From contig JAVGWX010000005.1 of NCBI GenBank assembly GCA_036924085.1, forward strand, positions 44,134,278 through 44,198,277: 64,000 bases of DNA, in the 5' to 3' direction. The DNA is from Ariolimax columbianus. Taxonomy: Eukaryota; Mollusca; Gastropoda; Stylommatophora; Arionidae. Position 1 is the stretch's first letter. Every line of letters begins with the position of its first letter. Shown here in pieces: positions 10,451 to 21,309 of this stretch. The notes under the pieces are model-generated. The model worked only from the letters and a program-made list of their open reading frames with translations, had not been told where the DNA came from and ran no database searches. Position numbers and translations under genes: made by a program.

Positions 10451-10686
10451 TCATTTTCTATCATGTATGTATATGTGTTCATGAACAGACTGTCACATAA
10501 CTCACACCGTTGTGGAACTTCCTACACCACTAGCACTCATGCTGGCGTGAAAGACACTCATCACCGTACTGGACCATCATTCGCCGAAGGAATTTCCACA
10601 GAACACTGCTCCTGTTTGGAACATGTCAATGGTGGTCTTTTGACTGTGATTATGACGGAATGGTGTTCGTATGCACCGTGATATCA

Positions 10687-11597
10687 CTTAACTTAACTTA
10701 ACGTTTTTATACTGGTTTAGAAGACCCTGCAGAGTCTGTATACAACCAGTTACAATTACATCACCTTGCTCTAAAAGCTATGCGCATACAGTTTATTCTT
10801 AAATGCATTAACTGTCCCTGCCTCCACTACCTCCCCTGGCAATGCATTCCAAGCAGAGACCACTCTCTAACTAAAAAAATATTTTCTAATATCTAACCTG
10901 GACCTCTCTTTAGTCAGCTTGTAGCTATGCCCTCGTGTTATTGTAGGTGGCTGTATTTTAAAAAACTTGTTATATTCTAATTTATCGATTCCTCTGATCA
11001 TCTTATAAACCTGTATTAAGTCACCACGAATTCTTCTCTCTTCGAGACACTGTAGGCAGGTTTTTCTGAGTCGTTTCTCATAACTGTAATTCTGGAATCC
11101 CACTATCATCTTTGTCGCTCTTTTTTGTATTCTTTCTAGCATGTTTATGTCCCCTCTATGATAAGGACTCCACACCTGTACACAGTACTCCAATCTAGGT
11201 CTAAGTAAAGCTTTATACAGTTTGACGATCACTTCCTTGCTCCTATGTTTAATATTTCTTTTTATCATACCTAACATTGCATTTGCCTTTTTCACTGCTA
11301 CCTTAACTTGCTCACTCACCTTTCCTATATGATCTATTATAACCCCTAGGTCCCTTTCCTTATCTATCTTTCTAATATTGTTTTCTCCCATTCTGTAATT
11401 ATGTTCCATATTGGATCTACCCATGTGGAGGACTGTACATTTATCTACACTAAACTCCATTTGCCAGCTTACAGACCATTCTCGAATTTTATCTAAATCC
11501 GACATCAATTTATCCACTTCCACTTTAGATGAGACACTACTGCATAGTTTTGTGTCATCAGCAAATTTTGCAATCATGGATCTCATATCAATGTCCA
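10687..11597 (-). pseudogene. CR1 element, 3' part (RT from FADD to C-terminus and tail)
   Basis: Left half of a minus-strand CR1 element interrupted by LINE copy B. It begins with DIDMRSMIAKFADDTKL (catalytic Asp pair near 11555-11565) and continues through the thumb to the C-terminus. The frame is open from 11598 to 10867, where a Gln codon present in the 6271-7512 copy has become a stop. It ends with the ttaag repeat at 10687-10705. The missing N-terminal part resumes at 18951. Confidence 0.93.
11585..11597. repeat. Left target-site duplication of LINE copy B
   Basis: atatcaatgtcca, exactly repeated at 18951-18963. Removing one copy and the insert restores a continuous CR1 reading frame (INDLDI joined to DMRSM). 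Confidence 0.95.
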
Positions 11598-12227
11598 TCT
11601 GGGGTAGTTGTCTCGCTGCGGCGACTCAATTTCAACCAGTGTTCGTAAAGCGATCTCAGTCCCGCCAGGCGGAGCGATAGCGCGGGCTTGCGGAAAACGC
11701 TCGCCTGCCTTTCCCCGTAGTGCGAATTGGGTGCGGTTTGTGGTAGTGGCTCCTCCACCGAGGTGCGCTAGTCTGGTCCGTATCAGGAAACGTGGTCCGT
11801 CCGTGGTGATTTATCTAAGGCTTATAGCAGAGCTCGACAGTACGTCTCGCTGGTGGTCCGACTCTCGCAAAGAGCTTGTGACCGGCAAATGGAAAGCAGG
11901 AATCGTTGCCTCGAGGCCCTGCGTTCTCCCTACGGAGGAGAAGGGCAGGCCAAATTGTGTCTCTAGTCCCAGTGAAATTCATCGCCGAGGTCGTTGGGAT
12001 CCGTTCTGCACAGAGCGCTGCCATCCCTCCTCGAGCGAGCCCGGTCGGTCGGTCGTCTGGTGCGTGTGGGAGGCCCCTGTCAGGCGGTCCTAGGTCGACG
12101 GAGTGAGGGACGGGTGGAACAAACCGTCCGTCCCGTCAGTCGGTCCCTGCGGCCGTCGTCCCAGCGAGGCTTTTTACACACCCTTCCTCCGCCGACCGGT
12201 GTGTGCTGTACGTACGTCTCCGACAGA
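11598..12227 (+). other. Presumed 5' external transcribed spacer of pre-rRNA, captured in LINE B
   Basis: GC-rich, non-coding, and continuous with the 5' end of 18S in the correct orientation, as a pre-rRNA 5' ETS would be. The insertion's first base (tctggggtagttg) may correspond to the Pol I start site, since target-primed copies of a full transcript begin at its 5' end. ETS sequences are not conserved, so identity is inferred from position and composition only. Confidence 0.6.
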
Positions 12228-13388
12228 TATCTGGTTGATCCTGCCAGTAGTCATATGCTTGTCTCAAAGATTAAGCCATGCAAGTTCACACTGTCTCACG
12301 GTGAAACCGCGAATGGCTCATTAAATCAGTCGAGGTTCCTTAGATGACACGATCCTACTTGGATAACTGTGGCAATTCTAGAGCTAATACATGCTTACCA
12401 AGCTCCGACCCTCGCGGAAAGAGCGCTTTTATTAGTTCAAAACCAATCGTCGTTTCCCCTCGCGGGGTTGCGGCGTCCCCACTGGTGACTCTGGATAACT
12501 TTGTGCTGATCGCATGGCCTCATGTGCCGGCGACGCGTCTTTCAAATGTCTGCCCTATCAAATGTCGATGGTACGTGACATGCCTACCATGTTTGTAACG
12601 GGTAACGGGGAATCAGGGTTCGATTCCGGAGAGGGAGCATGAGAAACGGCTACCACATCCAAGGAAGGCAGCAGGCGCGCAACTTACCCACTCCCGGCAC
12701 GGGGAGGTAGTGACGAAAAATAACAATACGGGACTCTTTCGAGGCCCCGTAATTGGAATGAGTACACTTTAAACCCTTTAACGAGGATCTATTGGAGGGC
12801 AAGTCTGGTGCCAGCAGCCGCGGAAATTCCAGCTCCAATAGCGTATATTAAAGTTGTTGCAGTTAAAAAGCTCGTAGTTGGATCTCAGGCGCAGGCGGGC
12901 GGTCCGGCTCGCGCCGGTTCACTGCCCGTTGTCTCCTGCCCTACCGTCTGCCGGCTCTCTCCCACGGGTGCTCTTCGCTGAGCGTCCTGGGTGGCCGGCG
13001 CGTTTACTTTGAAAAAATTAGAGTGTTCAAAGCAGGCCTCGGCTGCCTGAATAATGGTGCATGGAATAATGGAATAGGACCTCGGTTCTATTTTGTTGGT
13101 TTTCGGAACTGGAGGTAATGATTAACAGGGACAAACGGGGGCATTCGTATTGCGGCGTTAGAGGTGAAATTCTTGGATCGCCGCAAGACGAGCTACTGCG
13201 AAAGCATTTGTCAAGAATGTTTTCATTAATCAAGAACGAAAGTCAGAGGCGCGAAGACGATCAGATACCGTCGTAGTTCTGACCATAAACGATGCCGACT
13301 AGCGATCCGCAGGAGTTGCTTCGATGACTCTGCGGGCAGCTTCCGGGAAACCAAAGTGTTTGGGTTCCGGGGGAAGTATGGTTGCAAA

Positions 13389-13437
<49 letters not shown>

Positions 13438-13461
13438 GCGGCTTAATTTGACTCAACACGG
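12228..13461 (+). rRNA. 18S rRNA, 5' part (pseudo-copy inside LINE B)
   Basis: Begins at the universal start (ctggttgatcctgccag at 12231) and is collinear with metazoan 18S through the 530-loop region, V4 and the helix ending gactcaacacg at 13460. It is then replaced by diverged 18S/28S mosaic. It is not a functional gene: the 3' third is missing, and about 7 bases are deleted after gccatgca (near 12280). A base of the universally conserved 530 loop is also changed (12824, a where t is expected in cggtaattcc). Variable regions look gastropod-like, close to pulmonate 18S from memory. Confidence 0.93.
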
Positions 13462-14028
13462 CCAACACTGAAATGATTGACATGCCGAGACCACTCTTCT
13501 GGAGTCTAACATGGAACTGGTGCTGGACTTAGACCCCCAGAATCTGGGGTTATGTCCCCTGTGGCTCGGTTTTGTCTGCATCCAGTGTTTGATAAAGGAA
13601 TTGACGGAAGAGCACTATCAGGAGTGGAGCCTGAGACCTAAGTTAACTTACCACGCCAATACTGCAGAATGACTATCAAAAAGTACACCTTAGTGGGGTC
13701 TAATAGAGAACATGTGCTGGAATTAGACCCTCGAAAATCTTTGGGGCTACCCTTTAAGAAACTTGACTATCTCGCTAAGGGAATTGACGAAAGGGCACCA
13801 CCAGGTGTGGAACCTGCGGCTTAATTTGACTGAACACGCCAATGCTGTAGAACAACTGACAAATTGAGAGCGCTGCCGTTTGGGTCTAATAATGAACGTA
13901 CGCTGGTATTAGACTCACGGACGACAAGTCAGCTCAAATGAAAGAACGCTACGGAAATCGTGTTTAACTCCGCAGATTTCAAATACCTGGTCATTGACAA
14001 ACAAAAGCCCTCAATAAATTCGTCTGAC
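13399..14028 (+). repeat. Tandem 18S-28S chimeric units in the LINE B leader
   Basis: Three units start at 13399, 13594 and 13777 (periods about 195 and 183). Each opens with the 18S segment ggaattgacggaagggcacc...cttaatttgactcaacacg. It continues with diverged, internally deleted 18S (aatgattgaca...gagagc), then jumps to a 28S domain VI segment (gtctaatagagaacatgtgc...attagacc). Unit 3 carries extra 28S-like sequence up to about 13965. LINE C has a matching arrangement at 22429-22740. Confidence 0.85.
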
Positions 14029-14498
14029 CAAATAGTGAACGGGTGCTGGAAATAGATCTGAAGACAGGTCAGTTTTACCCTACAAATGACAGGGCGTTGC
14101 TACGGAAAACCAGCTCAAATCGAGAGGAGCCGCAGACACTTTGGTTCACGTACCAGGCTGATAAGCCAAGGGCGCGAGGCTACCATGTGGGGGATTACGG
14201 CCGAACCCTTGAAAGCCGCAATCCCGCCCAAAATCTCAGCACCACTGCAATGGGAGGCTCCTACATGCTCGGGACCTGGGGCTTGCGCCCCAGCCCTATC
14301 AGGTAGAGCCACAGTAAGAGGTCCTTGCCGCCCGCAAATCAAAGCGGGCGGAAAACTGCTTGATACTCACCCTATACGGCGATGGGGTGCGAAAAACACC
14401 AACCAAAGACTTAGAACCTGGTCGGGGTGTTGAAAACAGTAGAGCAGCCACCACACTGTGAACTGTCAAGACTCAACCACTGACCATGAGAGTTGTCC
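14029..14498 (+). rRNA. 28S rRNA 3'-terminal fragment inside the LINE B leader
   Basis: Collinear with 28S domain VI to the mature 3' end. Recognisable blocks are aatagtgaacgggtgctgg, gacaggtcagttttaccct, gagaggagccgcagac, gattacggccgaaccc, tggtcggggtgttg, agagcagcc and gagagttgtcc at the end. It is diverged from a functional 28S (for example cgaacccttgaaag where cgaacgcctctaag is expected), so it is a pseudo-fragment. The homologous segment in LINE C is 22847-23320 and is closer to normal 28S. Confidence 0.85.
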
Positions 14499-15014
14499 GC
14501 ACACCAGGCGATCAACATCTCTGTGACATTACCAGGCTTGTCCTCTGGCTAAATGCACTCCGGTTACGATATCTACCTCTGTACGTTATCAGCCATAACT
14601 ATCATGCTGGACGCAGAAGAGATGCAGACCAGCGGACATTGCACACCTGCCCCACTGTGTCAACACCCCAGGTGGCGGGGAATGCTAGGCGTACCATCCC
14701 TGCATAGAAGCCAAGAAAATAAAGGGAAAAAGAGATACCCCACTCACATGCAAATGCTACGTTTCTGGCAGGACGTGACGATCCTGGGATACAGACACAC
14801 TGGACTGCCTCTCTTCCGGGTAAACCAGCCCATCTCATATATCACATACCATCATTGCACCCTATAGACACGAGTAGTGAAGACTCGATAGTCTGGAAAG
14901 ACAACTTCCATAGGAGAGAAAACTCTGATCGTAAACAACTGCTGCCTTGCAGATAGGCTGGGGACAGCCAAAGGCTAAGGAGGGCATCCCTACAGAAACG
15001 CCTGTTGAAATCGG
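14499..15014 (+). other. Unassigned leader between 28S fragment and ORF of LINE B
   Basis: About 515 bp conserved with LINE C (23321-23841) but not recognised. It could derive from rDNA spacer downstream of 28S or be native element sequence. Small frames here do not match between the two copies, so no ORF1 is supported. Confidence 0.5.
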
Positions 15015-18000
15015 ATGCACGGGGCCGCAAGCCTAACAAAACAGTGCAACGTAAATCACAGTATGATGGCAGCACAACCTATTCGAAAAACGTATGGCGC
15101 TCATCCTGAGGAGACCCGCCAGGCAGCGATAGCGCCGGGCCTCACGCCTCGAAGGGGCCCACCCTTGACTACTGGTGGTCACCCACCCATGTGTCGTGGA
15201 GTCAAGGCACATGGCTATGGGGTAACGTCTATTGGCCAAAACTTCAAGACCCTCAGAATACTACAGTGGAATGCGGAGGGAGTCATTAACAAAAAACTTT
15301 CCCTAACACACCACCTGCATGAAGGTAAGATTGACGTGGCATGTATCCAGGAAACGCACCTCAACAATAACCATAAATTCTCAATCAGAGGATACCAGAC
15401 CTTCCGTCTAGATAGAGAAGGTCACAAAGGAGGGGTCCTGATACTGACCAGAAACAGCATACCGAGTAGCGCGGTACCTGTCAATCACACCGGACAAGCA
15501 GAAATTGTAGGAGTTGACATAATGGCTCTAGAGACGAAACTCCGCATTTTCAATCTGTACGGACCACCAAACAGAGACCTATCGCTCTCGAGTATGGAGG
15601 TCAGAGACTCCAACTGCATAGTAGTTGGAGATTTCAACAGCCACTCGGAGAGATGGGGATACTCTGACACAGACAGTAGAGGTGACGAAGTGGAAGATTG
15701 GGAGATAGATGCAAATCTCTCCCTAATCAATAGGCCGGAGGATAGCCCTAGCTTCTATTCAAGAACATGGCATACCACCTCGACTCCAGATTTGGCCTTC
15801 TCCACACAGGACATACACTATAAAATAGACCGCCAGGTGCTAAACCAACTGGCAGGTAGCGACCACAGGCCGATCAGGCTAACCATTGACATGGAAGTAG
15901 GCCCACAGGAAACAAAACCGCTCCCACGTTGGAATTACAAACGAGCCGACTGGGACAGATTTGCAATCCTGACAGATGGGCTGTGTGAAACCATCAACAC
16001 ACGAAACACCAAAATGAAGCCCATGGTAGAGAGCCTAAGCAAGGCAATAATGCAAGCCGCCACTGAAACCATCCCAAGAGGAGCTAGGAAAAACTATAAG
16101 CCCTACTGGAATGATGAGTTACAGAAAGTGGAAGATGCAGTAACTAATGCGAGGAACATGGCAGAACGAGAAAAATCCGTGGAGGCAAACATCGCCCTCA
16201 AAGCCGCCGCGGCGAAGTACAAACACACTCTCAAGCAAACAGCAAGAGAAAGTTGGAAAAATAAAACGGAAAGTTTAAACCTGGACAAAGAAGGGAACAA
16301 GCTATGGAAGCTAGTCAGAGCCATGAACGACGAAACCCCGTCAAATAAACAAATTACTATCAAGCAAGGCGAGAACTTGATCACAGGTAAGAAAGCCGCA
16401 AACGCCTTTGTCGATCACTATGCCAGAGCAAACCACATCGAGGTCCCTGCAGATAAGCATACAGACATTAGCGAAGAGCTAAAGGGGCACGAAAACATAA
16501 ATACGGCTCCTGAAGAGCACATGATGGCCAAACTAACAATGCGCGAAATGGAAGAGGCTATGAGAACACTAAAGAGAAGGAAATCTCCCGGAAAAGACGG
16601 GATAACAAACGAAATGCTGATGGGGCTGGGCCAAACAGCGAAGGAAAAACTACTATCAGTCCTGAACCAAAGCTGGAAAAGGGGTATTGTACCCCAGGCA
16701 TGGAAAGATGCAATACTGGTACCAGTACCAAAAACAGGAAAGGACAAAACAGATCCGAATGGATACAGGCCCATAAGCCTACTGAGCTGTGTCGGCAAGC
16801 TGATGGAACGGATGATAAACACCAGACTGATGTGGCATCTGGAAGAAAAACGAATACTAATTCCACAGCAAGCCGGCTTTAGACAGCACAGATCCACTGA
16901 GGACCAGGTCATCCTCATAGCCCAGGAGATAGAAGATGCCTACCAGGCACAGAAACACACAGTAGCTGTTTGGGTGGACCTGGAAAAGGCATTTGACAAA
17001 GTCTGGAAGGATGGACTTAGAGTCAAGCTAAGAAGAAGTGATGTTTGTGGGAAGATGTACAAGTGGATCAACCACTACCTCAAACAAAGAACGGCCAGAG
17101 TCCAAGTACAAGGGCAGATGAGCAAAAAGGTGACACTCGAGCAGGGAGTACCCCAAGGGGGAGTACTGTCACCCACACTCTTCCTGGTATATATAAACGA
17201 TATTACAGAGAATATACCAAGAAGAGTCCATAGCTCAATGTTTGCAGACGATCTGGCTATGTGGACCTCTGAAAAGAATCTCACCATAGCAAGAAATCGG
17301 ATGCAAACGGCCCTAACATCGCTGGAAGAGTGGGCGAACTCATGGCTGGTCAAAATAAACGAGGAGAAAACCACGTGCACAATATTCTCGCTCTCATTAA
17401 AACCCCAAAGTACCAAATTAAGCCTAAATGGCAAAATCCTGCAGCCAAACGACAACCCAACCTATCTGGGAGTCACATTTGATCGGCGCATGACATGGAA
17501 AAGTCAGATTGAGAGAAACCGAATGAAAGCCAGAGAAAGAATGGCGATCATGAGGAAACTTGCTGGCACAAGCTGGGGAGCAGACGAAGGCATACTAAAG
17601 AAACTGTACACTGGAAGAGTGAGACCAGTTCTCGAGTATGGCATCGCGGCATGGACAACAGCAGCGAAGGCGAACTTCGATAAAGTTAACAAACTTCAAA
17701 ACCAAGCTATGAGAATCATAACTGGTGGAATGAAGTCAACGCCAATTGTAGAACTTGAAAAGATTACAAAACTGCAATCCATGACCGACAGAAGAGACTG
17801 CAGAGCCCAGCTGCAGTCAGAGAAACTCCGAAGACTGACGGACCATCCAATGTACCAGAGGCTAAACAATTTGGGAACTGGGAAACTAAAGCGGAGAAAC
17901 TTTGCAGAAATAGCCAAAGCAAAGATGCACGAAGATCCCATAAACGCACTAACAACACCAAAACCCATCACTACTGTACGAAAACCTACTTGGAGGCAGG

Positions 18001-18923
18001 ATATATTTCCAGAGGTGGTAGAAAATATACCAGGTATTGCAAACAAAAACTGCCAGACCGAAAAAGAAAGGAGAGACACTACGTTAAGCTTCATAACGAA
18101 AAGCTACCCAAGCATGGACTGGACCCATGCATACACCGACGGTTCTGTAACAAACACTACACAGAACGGAGGGGCAGGAGCATTCCTGAACCTACCAAAT
18201 GGCAGAAAAATAACACTGTCATTCGCTACTGGTAAGTACACGAGCAATTTCAGAGCAGAGGCAGAGGCACTGAGGGCGGCAGTGGAAGAAATGGTAACAC
18301 ACAGTGAAAATGAGAGCCATATAGTCCTGCTGACAGATGCTCTCGAAGTAGTCACAGCGCTAAAAAGCCAGAAAAACACTGAGCTTAATGACTTAAGAGC
18401 AGCACTCTGCAAACTGTGCCAACAGTCCGCACCAAAAAGGGTAGTGGTACAGTGGGTTCCGTCACACTGCAACATCCAAGGCAACGAGGAGGCAGACAGA
18501 CTGGCAAAAGAAGGTGCAAGGCTACCACAAATAGATACCAGTATGACGTACGAAGAGTCAAAACGGCTTATCAAAGCTAGGTACATGTCCAAATGGGAAA
18601 CCGAACATACTGGTTACACCAAAAACGATGCCTATTACCAGTTGAACCGAAGAGAGCAGGTCGTTGTCTTCAGACTTCGCACTGGCCACAACAGACTGAG
18701 GTACCACCTCTTCAACAAATTGAAGATAGGGTGTACCGACGAATGCCCGTGCGGTACTGGTAAAATGACCACTGAACATCTGCTGCAGAACTGCCTGACA
18801 TACGAGGATCAGAGAGAGCAGATGTGGCCATTGCCAGTGGAACTGCAAGACAAGCTCTATGGTAGTGGCGAGAGTCTCAGGATGACCGCCGCTTTTTTCG
18901 AGAAAATAATGGTTACTGTCTGA
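15015..18923 (+). CDS. LINE polyprotein: AP endonuclease, reverse transcriptase, RNase H, Cys/His motif
   Basis: Intact 1302-codon ORF. Endonuclease at about residues 80-290: QWNAEGVI at 84, QETHL (Glu113), VVGDFNSH (Asp206, Asn208) and GSDHRP (Asp283, His284), the residues expected for metal-dependent nicking. RT at about 490-800: [27 protein letters not shown] (Asp655), [14 protein letters not shown] and FADD (Asp745, Asp746). RNase H at about 1035-1170: YTDGS (Asp1042), AEAEAL, LLTDA and [13 protein letters not shown]-terminal cluster C1240, C1244, C1246, H1255, C1260 may bind zinc and nucleic acid. All catalytic residues seen are present, so the protein could be active. The start is the first ATG after the stop; residues 1-80 are poorly conserved in copy C, so a later start is possible. 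It should perform target-primed reverse transcription of its own RNA. Confidence 0.95.
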   Translation: MHGAASLTKQCNVNHSMMAAQPIRKTYGAHPEETRQAAIAPGLTPRRGPPLTTGGHPPMCRGVKAHGYGVTSIGQNFKTLRILQWNAEGVINKKLSLTHHLHEGKIDVACIQETHLNNNHKFSIRGYQTFRLDREGHKGGVLILTRNSIPSSAVPVNHTGQAEIVGVDIMALETKLRIFNLYGPPNRDLSLSSMEVRDSNCIVVGDFNSHSERWGYSDTDSRGDEVEDWEIDANLSLINRPEDSPSFYSRTWHTTSTPDLAFSTQDIHYKIDRQVLNQLAGSDHRPIRLTIDMEVGPQETKPLPRWNYKRADWDRFAILTDGLCETINTRNTKMKPMVESLSKAIMQAATETIPRGARKNYKPYWNDELQKVEDAVTNARNMAEREKSVEANIALKAAAAKYKHTLKQTARESWKNKTESLNLDKEGNKLWKLVRAMNDETPSNKQITIKQGENLITGKKAANAFVDHYARANHIEVPADKHTDISEELKGHENINTAPEEHMMAKLTMREMEEAMRTLKRRKSPGKDGITNEMLMGLGQTAKEKLLSVLNQSWKRGIVPQAWKDAILVPVPKTGKDKTDPNGYRPISLLSCVGKLMERMINTRLMWHLEEKRILIPQQAGFRQHRSTEDQVILIAQEIEDAYQAQKHTVAVWVDLEKAFDKVWKDGLRVKLRRSDVCGKMYKWINHYLKQRTARVQVQGQMSKKVTLEQGVPQGGVLSPTLFLVYINDITENIPRRVHSSMFADDLAMWTSEKNLTIARNRMQTALTSLEEWANSWLVKINEEKTTCTIFSLSLKPQSTKLSLNGKILQPNDNPTYLGVTFDRRMTWKSQIERNRMKARERMAIMRKLAGTSWGADEGILKKLYTGRVRPVLEYGIAAWTTAAKANFDKVNKLQNQAMRIITGGMKSTPIVELEKITKLQSMTDRRDCRAQLQSEKLRRLTDHPMYQRLNNLGTGKLKRRNFAEIAKAKMHEDPINALTTPKPITTVRKPTWRQDIFPEVVENIPGIANKNCQTEKERRDTTLSFITKSYPSMDWTHAYTDGSVTNTTQNGGAGAFLNLPNGRKITLSFATGKYTSNFRAEAEALRAAVEEMVTHSENESHIVLLTDALEVVTALKSQKNTELNDLRAALCKLCQQSAPKRVVVQWVPSHCNIQGNEEADRLAKEGARLPQIDTSMTYEESKRLIKARYMSKWETEHTGYTKNDAYYQLNRREQVVVFRLRTGHNRLRYHLFNKLKIGCTDECPCGTGKMTTEHLLQNCLTYEDQREQMWPLPVELQDKLYGSGESLRMTAAFFEKIMVTV

Positions 18924-18950
18924 CTGTGTACGCAGAAGAAGAAGAAGAAG
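18924..18950 (+). other. LINE B 3' UTR and GAA-repeat tail
   Basis: Very short 3' end (ctgtgtacgcagaagaag...) closing in GAA repeats at the target-site duplication. The same tail closes A (about 1675), C (26580-26595), D (28062-28078, minus) and the stub at 60455. A distant form ends the fragment at 43318-43555. The 3' repeat probably primes on target DNA, as microsatellite tails do in related LINEs. Confidence 0.85.
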
Positions 18951-18963
18951 ATATCAATGTCCA
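18951..18963. repeat. Right target-site duplication of LINE copy B
   Basis: Exact 13-bp repeat of 11585-11597. Confidence 0.95.
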
Positions 18964-21290
18964 AATCATTTATATATATCAAGAACAAAATTGGTCCATA
19001 AACCGAGCCCTGTGGCACACCACTTTTCACTTCACACCACTCAGAGTACTCCTTATTTATGCCCACCCTCTGCCTTCTTCCCGTTAACCAATTTTCAATC
19101 TATTTGGCAACTTCCCAACCTATTCCATGTGATTTTAACTTTCGAAATAATCTTTGATGAGGTACTCTATCAAAGGCCTTTCCAAAGTCTAGATAAATAG
19201 CATCCACTGGCTCCCCTTTATCTATGATTTTAGTAACCTCCTCCATGAATTCTAATAGATTTGTTAAGCATGATCTCCCTCTAGTAAACCCATGCTGACT
19301 ATTTCTAATTAGATTAAATTTGTCTAAATGCATTACAATGTTTTCTTTGATTATTGACTCTAACAATTTACAGACTATGCTCGTTAAACTCACCGGTCTA
19401 TAATTTGCTTGATCTGATTTTCTGCCTTTTTTTAATAAGGGGATCACTCCTGCATCTTTCCAATCCCGTGGAACAATCCCTTTTGTCAGTGATTGAGAAC
19501 ATAATATAGCCAATGGTTTTGCTAGTTGGTCTCTAATTTCATACAGCAATTTTGGATAAATACCATCTTGACCTGGACATTTATTCCCTTTCAACCCCTC
19601 CAATTTTTAAAAAACCATTTCCTCTGTAATACAGATTGATCTTAATCCCGCTGTATCCATGTCTCTTTGAAAAATATCTATAGGCTCTGGGATCTTGGAG
19701 CAGTCCTCTTTTGTGAAGACTGTGCCAAAGTACTGATTGAGCCGATTAGCTGCCTCCCTATTCTCACTTATTATTTTCCCTGTATTGTCTATGAGAGGGC
19801 CTACTTTGTCTTTCGTTCTTTGTTTATTTCTAACATAAGAGAAGAAGCTTTTACTGTCAGTCTTGATCCTGAGCAAATTTTTTTTCAGTCTATTTTTGCT
19901 GTTTTATTCGCTTTCTGAGATATGTTCTGCTTTTCCAAATATTTTACATATGTTTCTTTTTATTTTCCTGCCTCTATATATTTTTTCCATGCTTTATTTT
20001 TTGCTCTTCTACATTTCACTACAAATCTAGTTATCCACTTTTTACGCTTTGGGTTTACCTCCCTACATGGAACACATTCCTCTTTTAGCGTTTCTAGAAC
20101 TGTTTTAAAACTTTCCCACTCCTGTTCAACATCTGTTCCTACGACAATATCTTTCCAGATTATGTGGTTCGCTGCCTCTTTCATCCTCTTAACATCTGCC
20201 TTAGAGTAGTCGTATGTTCGCGTGTTTATGTTTACTTCTTTCCCTGCAATAAGATCCCAACGGATGATTTGATGGTCACTTGAGCCAAACAGTTCCCCAA
20301 TGGTAACGTTTTCAATCATATTTTCCTCTGTGGTAAAAACTAGGTCGAGAATGTTTTTGCCCCCATGTGGCTGCTTCTACATGTTGCATTAAAAAATTGT
20401 CAGTTATGCACTTAACAAAAGGTTTTGACTCTACAAGTGCTTCTGCCATATCCCATTTTATTTCTGGATAGTTAAAATCTCCCATTAATAATAATTTCCC
20501 TTCACTTGCCTTTGCTATGCTACTAATCAGCTCCTCATCTTCCTCTTTTTGACTTGGACTTCTATAGCACACTCCAATGACTGTTTTTTCACCCCCCACT
20601 TGCTATTTCTCCCCATACACTTTCATTTTTGTTACCACATGATAAATAATCTTTGATCGTTATATTAACAGAATTTATACAGTATAATAAAACGCCACCT
20701 CCCTTAATCTTGTCTCCAATTATCCTATCTTTCCTTAACATTGTATATCCCTCAATTTCAAGTTCACTATCTGCAATCTCCTCATATGTCCATGATTCTG
20801 TTTACCCTATTATATCTGGTTTTTCTTCTTCTACATGCAGTTCCAATTCTTCTCTTGTATTTACTTTGCTTCTCATATTTGCATAAAAACATTTTAGTTT
20901 GTAATGTTGTTGGTTTACCTCTTTTTGCTTCTGCTTTATCATTGTAGTGTTTGCTTTTACACTATGTATTTCCCACTTCCCTGACACCAACTTACCTCTT
21001 TGACTACTTCCTCTATAGCACCCTATTATAGGCCTATCTTTAGTCTCATATTTCCTAGGCCTTAATAGTTTAAATTTCTAACATAATGATAGAACATATA
21101 ATTTGCTACAACATGCTGTCCTATCTCATTTAGATGTAAACCTCCCCAATCTAACATTTTACTTTTGTCTACTTTAACATCCATAAATTCCATTCCCATA
21201 TCCGCACACGTGCAAGACACTCTTGATATTCTTAACAGCCATAATAGCACGTTACAATACAAAGACATCGTATTTCTAATTCATATTCCA
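18951..21290 (-). pseudogene. CR1 element, 5' part: esterase end, endonuclease and RT N-terminal half
   Basis: Second half of the CR1 element broken by LINE B. Minus strand in order: an SGNH-type esterase C-terminus at about 21268-21062 (CADMGMEFMDV then GLHLNEIGQHV, the His-containing block V); endonuclease start at about 20905-20802 (LKCFYANMRS then KPDIIG). Next come endonuclease GDFNYPEIKWD near 20465-20490 and GSSDHQIIRWDL near 20260-20290; then RT ([41 protein letters not shown]). Several frame breaks separate the blocks, and an in-frame stop lies in the RT near 19100. CR1 elements are known to encode an esterase domain, which supports the clade. The 5' end is truncated near 21290. Confidence 0.88.
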
Positions 21291-21309
21291 CTTTTGAAGG
21301 TCACATTAG

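Larger units (their letters stand above)
11598..18950 (+). mobile_element. LINE copy B: full insertion with rRNA-derived leader
   Basis: A single 7353-bp insertion bounded by a perfect 13-bp duplication (11585-11597 and 18951-18963) inside a CR1 RT gene. Order: GC-rich presumed 5' ETS (11598-12227), 18S rRNA 5' two thirds (12228-13461), 18S/28S chimeric tandem units (13399-14028), 28S 3' end (14029-14498), unassigned leader (14499-15014), polyprotein ORF (15015-18923), short 3' UTR and GAA tail (18924-18950). No separate gag-like ORF1 is visible. The protein order EN-RT-RNase H-Cys/His places it in the I supergroup, perhaps near Nimb; the clade is inferred. Confidence 0.92.

Noticed and set aside
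9564..10484. Ser/Leu/Phe-rich membrane-like ORFs
   Set aside because: Produced by a pyrimidine-rich minisatellite.
12228..13461. A functional ribosomal RNA gene
   Set aside because: Truncated, has deletions and a change in the 530 loop, and lies within a retrotransposon insertion with target duplications.
11598..14500. Assembly chimera between an rDNA contig and a LINE
   Set aside because: The perfect 13-bp duplication around the whole insert and the independent mosaic in copy C argue for a real structure. Long reads should still confirm it.
15033..18848. Antisense ORFs across the LINE polyprotein (up to 166 codons)
   Set aside because: Shadows of the coding strand that recur in every copy only because the sense strand does.
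15015..18923. Site-specific rDNA element (R-type) sitting in an rDNA unit
   Set aside because: No 18S continues after its 3' end. B, C, D and the stub sit in unrelated targets with different duplications.
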